Below, in pieces: positions 57,046-64,000 of a stretch of 64,000 bases of DNA (position 1 is the first letter of the stretch; every line of letters begins with the position of its first letter). The notes beneath the pieces were generated by a model. The model was not told the DNA's origin, searched no databases, and saw only the letters and a list, made by a program, of their open reading frames with translations. A program made the position numbers and the translations under genes. This DNA comes from Hirundichthys speculiger (lineage: Eukaryota; Chordata; Actinopteri; Beloniformes; Exocoetidae). The stretch spans positions 32,110 to 96,109 of the forward strand of contig JAGFBZ010000705.1 in NCBI GenBank assembly GCA_018398805.1, written 5' to 3'.

Positions 57046-58480
57046 ATATATTGTAATATATGATCCATGTAATTATAATTACATTATACATTTCATTATA
57101 ATCCATATAATGTCCTGGTTCTGTTGCCAAGTGTTGTTAGAGTGCGATGGGGGAAAGCAAAGCTCTAAAAGCTGCAAACGTTCTTCTCTGCTGCTTTAGT
57201 TTCTCTGTTCCCTCTGTTTTACTAATTTATTTAAAGTATAGTGCCCTTGAGAGCTTTGAAAGATGCTTATCAATAAAATGTATTGTTACAATTATTACAT
57301 CACCAACCACAAGGTGGTCATGTGGGCTCTCTTCTGCAGCGCTGTAGCTTAGTGTGCTAAACTTCTTTTTTTCTTACTTCCTCTATGTAGATCAGACATA
57401 GCAGCTGGAGCTGATAAATGCTGAGCATCAGAAATGTTTGCAGACATTGAGGCCAACTATCATTCTAGCCAACATGAAAATGACGGAAAAGATGTAGAAG
57501 AACAAAACTACCAACAAATCACATTTGTTTTGCTGCATGTCGACACCAGGACCAAGTTTGGACACCTCTGGTATGACCAAATCAATACTATCATTAACAT
57601 CCAAAAAGGAAAAAAACAAAAAGAAATAACAACAACAACAAAAATATATATAGTTTTTTCAGTGGGCTAAAAAAAAAGGTATCATGGACTGTGGATGACG
57701 GAACGAAAGTGATGAACCACCAGTCTGCACTGGGCAGGTGATGATGCTGGAACTTTCACAGTCTGGATATCTGGTTGAAGAGAAGCCATTACTTCTTCAA
57801 TAAATGCACAGGTTTACACTGAAATTGCGAACGCTTCTTTTATTCCATAATTTGAAAAGATGTTTGGTGACGATGACATCATTTTTTAAGGACGGTAATG
57901 CGTCTGGCCGTTGCTCAAAAGGCATGAAAAACTTTCTATCAAGTAAGACATGTAATAGCTTGACCTGCAAACAGTCTGTAGCGCAGTACAACTGAAAATC
58001 TGTGGTGGAAATGGAAGACAATGGTCCATGACAAGGCTTCAACCTGCGAAGCTACTGCAGCTGGAGTCGGACTGATGAGGAATAGTGTCTGTCTGGTCGG
58101 TCTATGCCTCAGAGAACTTTAGCTGCTATAAAAGCCACTGATGCTGCAAAGGTCTCCTGGTTTAGTGGTGTATTTCATGATTCCATAATGTTTTCCTCAG
58201 AACTAAGTGATATTTTCTTCCTCTGCTCCATTTAAAAAAAAGAAGAAAAAAGGCAGAAGGTTGGAATGTCAAATGAAAATAGTTTTGTGACACGTCTGTG
58301 ATTTGATTATTGTTATTGTTTCTACAAAATTAAAGAACTGAATGAACATCCCCCAAGACTGTTGATCCAGTATCTTTGCCAGGGGTTGTAAACCAGGCTG
58401 GAGTGATGCATAAGTAGAACCTGAGCCTCCTCCTCTGTTTTAACCTTAGCTGATCACAACTGGCTCAGTGTTTTTATTTG
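57046..58480. other. Unassigned sequence
   Basis: No gene recognised. Frames of 60-81 codons show no family resemblance. Several short AT-rich runs. Confidence 0.35.
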
Positions 58481-58481
58481 T

Positions 58482-58566
58482 ATAGCATCTATTACAATAC
58501 AAATTGTCTCTAGGCTTTTTACAAAGACCCAGAGCATGACCCCCAAGCAAATATCATTTACTTAAA
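58482..58566 (-). repeat. TTGAA-family dispersed repeat, copy 4 (partial)
   Basis: Bases tatttgtatagcatctatta, gtctctaggctttttacaaa and gacccagagcatgacccc match the reverse complement of copy 1. It ends abruptly at the hAT-like element F copy 2. Confidence 0.6.
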
Positions 58567-58568
58567 TT

Positions 58569-59222
58569 TAGGGCTGGGCAACAATTAAAATTTCTAATCG
58601 TGAATAATCGCATGATTTCCCTGATTAATCACGATTAATCGCATTGTATACAGAAAATCAAATAATGAATTCAAAAGTAGTGTAAAGGTAATTTTTATTT
58701 AAATGTTCTGCTGCCATATGAACTAAAGTGCCATAACATTTGTTGTTCAAACACTTTTAACATCATCACTTGTCAGTAACACATATTTAGTGTAAATCTC
58801 ATCTTAAAAATGTAAAATAAAATAAAACTTATTGCCACTGCCAGGGCATTAATGGTATCCTGTTTTTATAGAAAAATAAAAAAGTCTACCAACAAAATCC
58901 TGAGCCACAATCAGAACATTAAAACAGGTAATATCTGAGGTAACAGCAGAAACTTTTAACGGGGAGTTCAATTTGTCAGTTGTTACAAATAACCTTGTTT
59001 CTGTTGAATCCTCCGTCTGGGAGAACTTTAAAATGAAAATGTTCATGTGAAAGTTCAGTAACTTTACCGTCTCCATGTCTGTTTTAGCTTTTCCGCATGT
59101 TTTTCCATTAATTCTCTTCTGGTTCTGCAGCAGCCAGTAACAGACTTTTCAACATAAAAGCATGCGAGCAACATGCGTTAATGTGCGATAAAATAAATGT
59201 TAATTAAGTAATGAACTAATGC
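58569..59222 (-). mobile_element. hAT-like element F, copy 2, truncated
   Basis: The left end tagggctgggcaacaattaa matches the reverse complement of the right end of copy 1. The interior frame at 58849-59076 (minus) repeats KLLNFHMNIFILKFSQTEDS with five differences from copy 1 over the shared stretch. The other end is cut near 59222 without the tagggctggg repeat. No target duplication. Confidence 0.7.
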
Positions 59223-59270
59223 ACAGAGCTGTGTCAGACTTGTTTTTTTTTTTATTATTTGTACGGTTAA

Positions 59271-59682
59271 AAGTGGGGGAGGGTGTTCTTTTTTTGCAGC
59301 ATTTTTTACAATATTGCCTGAAAACCTTTTCACATTCCCATTGCACCCACTGAAATAAAATGTTTGCAAAAAAACCAAAACGTTTTGGTCCGGTCTAGAG
59401 GGTATAATCAGAGAAAAACTCTGATCAATCAATGTACTGATCATCATTACTTTCATTGGCTGCCTAATACGTCCATCAAATATCAATGCACTCCCACCCC
59501 TCCCTCCCTCCCTCCCTCCCTGCGGTTCATGTAGTCATGAATTGTGTGAAGGCGTGGTGTCGAGGGGTGAGCTGAAGAGGAGGAGGCGGAGCCTTTGGGA
59601 GGAGGGAGGGAGTGTATATTTTCAAAATCTCACTTGAGTTGGATTGCTGGAACTGTTTTTTCAAAGAACACCCATCCCACCT
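59271..59682 (+). mobile_element. TTAA-flanked MITE, copy 2
   Basis: The ends aagtgggggagggtgttctt and aaagaacacccatcccacct pair as inverted repeats, with TTAA outside both (59267-59270 and 59683-59686). The body is about 95 percent alike, by eye, to copy 1 at 13415-13821, including the cattggctgcctaatacgtc and cggagcctttgggaggaggg blocks. Non-coding. Confidence 0.78.
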
Positions 59683-59699
59683 TTAACTGCATTTGTTTG

Positions 59700-61915
59700 T
59701 CTTCAACTGTTCTGTTTTGTGTTTATTACAGGCATTATTACACACATATATAGACTAATATCAACACATGTACATACTCACACACCCACGAGTCTCAGTT
59801 TGGTATGGGGGTTTGCGCACACAGTCTCATTGACGCGCATACATATTTACTCTACCATGGTTAGCTCACACACGCCTTTACTTGGATTGACCTTTTCATA
59901 TCAATCAGCTCAACACATCATCTCTTAAAGTCGTAACCTGGAACATCCGTGAAATTGGCTCACAGACAAAAAAAAGATTAAAGTTCTTCACCACCTGGAC
60001 AGTTTACCAGCAGATATTTGTAAAGGAGACACCCCCCTCGAATCCAGCCAAATTAGTGTCATCACAATTTATTCATTCATTCTCTTCATACTATAACTCA
60101 AAACAGAGAGGAGTTAGTGTCTTGATAAACAACAGAATCTAATTCATCTTTAATAAAACTGTCGCTGACCCTGAAGGACATTTTATCATCTTAAATACAT
60201 AAATGAACAACAGTCCAGTATAATTTACAGACCCAACACAGATCTTTCAGCCATTTCAGACATTTCCAACTGTCTGGTGATCATAGGAGGTTATTTTATT
60301 ACAGGACTCAACCCCTCAATGACAGATCCAGTACAAAGAGCAACAAACCTACGTGGCGATCCACAAATACAACAAAACATCTCATGAGTGATTCTGGTCC
60401 TGGAGATTCATGGTGGTTACAACATCCAACAGCTGGAGAGGATCCATGTTTTTCACCAGTTCATCACATCGATCTCTTTCTGACCAGTAATTCGATTCTC
60501 TCAGAGATCTCTGACTCTAAAGTTCATTCTGTCATAATTAGTGGCCACGGTCAAGTAACTTTCACTTGGAATGAAACAAGTTCACATGAGCGCTCCACTA
60601 GATATCGTCTGAACACATCTCTTCTTGATGACCCTGAGTTTAACAGTTATTTTGGAAAAGAGTGGGCTTCTAGAAATAAAGGTTTTCTCTAAAATCGTCA
60701 TCTATGTTATTATGGGGAGCAGGTAAGGCAGTAATATCATATTATACTCTGTTCATTAAAAGAAGAAGATCTCAAACTAGAAGAAAAGACTAAACAACTT
60801 GATACATTCAATGCAAAAACCCAAAAGAAGAAACTAAGAAGGAATTAAGAAAACATCAGGTTCAGTTAAATGAGATAATAAAAACTAAATTCCTAATCCA
60901 CAGACACTGACAAGAAACATTTCACCATGACAGTGAATCAGGTAAATATTTGGCCAATCAAGAGACATTTATTCTAATCTGTACTCATCTGACAACGACA
61001 AGGACAGGATGCCATCAACTCATTAGTTTAAAACATTGAACTTCCTCAACTTAACAAAGAACAGACTGACAAACTGGATGCATCACTTACAGAACGTAAA
61101 TTCTCTACGTCCTTAATCACACGCCAAACAACAAATCACCAGGACCTGATGGCTTCTCTGACAAATTCTACAATATTTTTGAATTAAAACAAAACTCATA
61201 TGAACACAGCAGTTATTTCTCTTCTCCCCAAACCCATCAAAGACCCAACACTTTAATTAAATTACCGTTCTATCGCTCACATTAATGTAGACTTAAAAAC
61301 CATCAGCAAAGCTGTAGCTCATAGGATTGAAGAAGTCACCTCTTACATGATCCATCCAGATCCCATCCAGATCAAACGGGCTTTATTAAAAGAAGACAAG
61401 CTTCCCATAACACACGCAGGTCATTTGATTTAATTCATTATTTATCTTTACAACAGAGAGACCCTATCATAGACACTTTAGATACAGAAAAAGCTTTTGA
61501 CAGAGTCAATTAGATTTTTCTCTTCACTAGGGTGCAAAAATATAAGCTTTGGGGAATCATAGGATCAAGATCCTGTCCAACACACCTTCAGCCACTGTTA
61601 CCACCAACAGAATTACATCACAAAGCTTTACATTACATAGAAGAACTAGGATGTCCAGTCTTCCCTTCTTTATTCATTCATTGAACCCTTACTGGTAGCC
61701 ATTCATCAGAACCTCCACATCACAGGAATCCAAACATCTCAAGCACACATAATATCAGCCTATATACTGATGACTATTTACTTTTTTTGGACAAAATCTT
61801 CAATCATTCTTACAAGAAGTAGTAAAACCCATTAATTTATACTCCAAAATCGCTGACTAATCAGTAAACTGGAATAAGTCATAGACTTTCTCATTGTTGT
61901 CTAGTTGTCTTCATT
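59700..61915 (+). pseudogene. L1-like LINE ORF2 remnant (endonuclease and RT)
   Basis: VTWNIREIGS (59933-59962) is the start of an apurinic-type endonuclease. Frame 60384-60692 contains FSPVHHIDLFLTSNSILSEI and VTFTWNETSSHERS, ending FNSYFGKEWAS. The RT follows with NNKSPGPDGFSDKF (about 61128-61170), AVISLLPKPIKDP (about 61204-61242), VDLKTISKAVAHRIEEVTS, a KAFDRVN-like site and SLYTDDYLLF (TDD at 61766-61774). L1-type elements usually have YADD, so the alanine is changed to threonine. More than ten stops or frameshifts are present, so it is inactive. The upstream 59700-59930 may be the ORF1/ORF2 junction region. Confidence 0.85.
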
Positions 61916-61916
61916 A

Positions 61917-62030
61917 AAAGTCTAAACCAGTTCAGTTGATTGAATGAAACAGGTCAGCTGTGTTTCTGCTGGTTGGAACAGAAACCTGCAGCCACACGGT
62001 CCTTTAATGGATCAGTTTGACACCCCTGCC
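61917..62030. mobile_element. hAT MITE end fragment
   Basis: The segment ctaaaccagttcagttgatt, gaaacaggtcagctgtgttt and ccacacggtcctttaatgga, ending cagtttgacacccctg, is the terminal part of a common fish hAT MITE read outward. Only one end is present. Confidence 0.6.
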
Positions 62031-62200
62031 TTAGATGTTTCGCTGCTTCAGAGCACCTGAATCAAATGAATGGATCATCACCACCTTGTCATCCAGGTCT
62101 GCACAAGTCTGTTAACGACCCATTCATTAGAATCAGGTGCAGGGAAACGTCTAAGACATGCAGGTTTGCAGCTCTCGAGGACTGGAGTTGGCCATCCCTG
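62031..62200. mobile_element. Palindromic hAT-type MITE, copy 2
   Basis: The segment contains ttagatgtttcgctgcttca, tgaatcaaatgaatggatca, gacccattcattagaatcag and gactggagttggccatccct. The halves are mutually complementary and match copy 1 at 7619-7781. The left terminus appears to be replaced by the neighbouring MITE end. Confidence 0.62.
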
Positions 62201-62259
62201 GGTTCGGGTCTCGAGGCAACTGAGGCGTAAAATGACTTAAAGACTCCTGATTACAAAAT

Positions 62260-62530
62260 AGTGAGTGATCTAGTATGAGAAGACCAGGAATCTGCCCACA
62301 TTTATTCTGAAAGTCATTTAGGCTCAGTTCTGTCCTCACCCACAACAGACCAGAGGCTACAGAGTCCACATTACTGCAGATCCTGAACCAGTCTGCCTGT
62401 CACCTCCAACTTCTTTTATCCTTCCCTCACTCGTGATCAAGACCTCCAGGTACTTAAACCCCTCCAGTTGTGGCAGCATTTCATTCGTAAACCAAAGAGG
62501 GTGTTCCACCCTCTGGTCCCAAGCATACGT
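62260..62530 (-). pseudogene. Fish LINE ORF fragment, antisense
   Basis: On the minus strand, MLPQLEGFKYLEVLITSEGR then KEVG corresponds to LPQVEEFKYLGVLFTSEGRM in the same LINE family as 55586. DRQTGSGSAVMWTL and VRTELSLNDFQN (about 62300-62395) follow as the next conserved block. It is interrupted by stops. Bases 62530-62640 have no clear match. Confidence 0.68.
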
Positions 62531-62639
62531 TTAGAAAACTTGGTCGATGCATTAGTCCTGAACCGTCTCTGAGTAGCTATCCCAGTCCCTGGCTTTAAAT
62601 CCCAATTAGAAATCACTGGTGAGATCCAGTACAAAAACC

Positions 62640-63774
62640 CAGTGATATTAATGAGGTGCAGGGTCTTACTTGTGAATAACAGAATGAAGTTTCAATAAGA
62701 GAAGCATAAAAAAAGCTTATCAGAAATACAAGAGGCTGTTCATTGGAATCAAAGGATATTCTTGATCAATGTCGCTTTTGGATGGTAAAAGATTTTTCAT
62801 TAATATCATTAATTATTAAGAATTTTCTTCATCAAAGTCATCTTGAGTTCTCAATAACCTTAATAAATTGTTTCCCCTGATTTTAGTTGGTGGGTTTTTA
62901 TTATTTTTATTTATAAACGTAATCATATGTGTAATATGCAACTGTCTTACAGGGTCTAATTAGTTTTTATCCCTGATGTGCATTAAACCTAACCCTAAAA
63001 TAGTCTGGTTTATTATAAATAACCTTTGGGACAAGAAGTCTGACAGTGAAAGCCTTCATGAAAGGGGAATAAAAGATGAAGAGTGTGAATAAAGAGTCAA
63101 ATTGAGTTTTAACTTGAGAGCTGTAGTCCAGTTAATTAAGCTCAATACATCGACTTGCTGTTGCTGGAGTGTACCGTTTGCTCAGGACTAGCAGGCAGCA
63201 TAAACACTGGTTTGTTTTGTTCATTGATTACCATTTGGTCCCTGCAACTGGAACAAAACCTGATGCAAATCTGCCACTTTGTTTTTTTTCTCACACAGTG
63301 TGAGTCACAGCTCTCAGCTGCATGGAGCAGCCGAAACAAAAAATCTACTTCCATCTTTTTGTCTGTAAGTATTTTTCAAGTAGGTACAAATGTGGCATTT
63401 CATGGCACCTATGAAAAATAGACTTATAGAGGCAACTACCATTAGACTACTAGTACTATTAGTGAGAAAACATTAATCAATAAAAAATGACTTTGAAAAA
63501 AAAAAAAAAAAGCTCCACAATGAGTAGAACAGACTTTCTGATGATTTTGGTGACGATCAGTGAGGTAGAGGATGTTGTATTAAAGACTCTGGTGGAATAT
63601 AAAGTGTTGAGGGGGATGGAGAGAAGACATTTCCCTTTGCTACCTGGGAACAAGCCTAATATATGTAATCATCATAAAATGAACACTAAATAAAATTAAA
63701 CTACAGTTTACTGAGTTTCAAAGACATGTTTCTTGTCTGTATGACAATGTGGGTAGAGTTTCTTCTACTACAAC
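62640..63774. other. Unassigned sequence
   Basis: No gene recognised. Frames of 68-88 codons (for example plus 63155-63421) show no domain. An A-run lies at about 63497-63511. Confidence 0.35.
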
Positions 63775-64000
63775 TAGGGTTGGGAATCGAGAACCGGTTC
63801 CTGTAGAGAACCGGTTCTGTGTGTTTCAATTCCATGGAATTGTTTGGCAGTTTATTCAGTGATTCTCTTATCAATTCCAATCAGCACGAATCTCACGTAA
63901 TTTACGCAAGAAAGCACTTACGTGATTAAGTTACATCGGTTTAGCATGCGCATCGGAGTTCTAAACAACAATGGCGCTCACCGGGTTCAAACGCTCCAAA
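63775..64000 (+). mobile_element. hAT/ZBED-like transposon left end (cut by window edge)
   Basis: The terminal repeat tagggttgggaatcgagaac leads into a gaaccggttc..gaaccggttc inverted pair, a familiar hAT left end in fish. About 190 bp of leader leads to a start codon at 63971 in the context aacaATGGCGC. The right part lies outside the window. Confidence 0.62.
63971..64000 (+). CDS. First ten codons of a hAT (BED-finger) transposase
   Basis: MALTGFKRSK is read from the ATG to the window edge. KRSK is followed in this family by a VW..F segment that opens the BED zinc finger, which would lie just past position 64000. Whether the rest is intact cannot be seen. The start is chosen because it is the first ATG after the terminal repeat leader and has a good context. 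Confidence is limited by the short length. Confidence 0.5.
   Translation, partial: MALTGFKRSK

Overview
The window looks like teleost fish nuclear DNA. It combines Tc1/mariner ends of several families, pogo/Tigger-like elements, many short hAT-type elements, L2/CR1-like, RTE-like and L1-like LINE pieces, a Penelope-like element, tRNA-derived SINEs, two solo LTRs and long AT/CA microsatellites. It also has vertebrate-style intergenic or intronic spacing. No host protein-coding gene could be recognised. Almost every long open frame is either inside a mobile element or a chance frame in a GC-rich, repetitive or antisense stretch. No tRNA, rRNA or CRISPR array was seen.

Layout. 1-0.6 kb is a hAT-like repeat cut by the window edge. 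2.7-3.9 kb is an L2-like LINE tail joined to a Tigger piece, with a hAT MITE inside it. 7.3-9.4 kb holds a complete SINE, two short repeats and a TA-flanked Tigger-like element. 10-15 kb holds a 131-bp TA microsatellite, an L2-like LINE, a deleted hAT element with intact target duplications, a TTAA-flanked MITE and a terminal-inverted-repeat element split by a solo LTR. 16.5-24 kb is a dense mosaic: a ZMYM-type hAT transposase pseudogene, Tc1 pieces, a Sleeping Beauty-like left end, a degenerate TTAGGG tract with a perfect palindrome, and a Penelope-like reverse transcriptase pseudogene. 25-34 kb holds two more Tc1 copies, a TA-flanked MITE, a large antisense LINE, a complete Tigger MITE and another nested element. 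34-39 kb is mostly unassigned but includes a SINE and a strongly G-rich block. 39.6-52.7 kb holds copies 2 and 3 of the hAT-like repeat, a hAT-like element split by a second solo LTR, an RTE-like pseudogene and a second Tigger-like element carrying a LINE insertion. 53-64 kb holds a possible small exon, an antisense LINE split by a hAT MITE, several LINE fragments, the second TTAA MITE, a decayed L1-like ORF2 and, at the right edge, the first ten codons of a hAT transposase.

The genes do not form a pathway. The readable history is one of nested insertions, several dated relative to each other by intact target-site duplications. The low-repeat islands between elements look like ordinary intron or intergenic DNA, and some may be conserved non-coding sequence, which cannot be judged without alignment. 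I saw no clear evidence of a new biological system. The most unusual items are the perfect 46-bp-arm palindrome in telomere-like DNA, the Penelope-like pseudogene that ends without a recognisable endonuclease, and the repeated solo-LTR-in-transposon arrangement.
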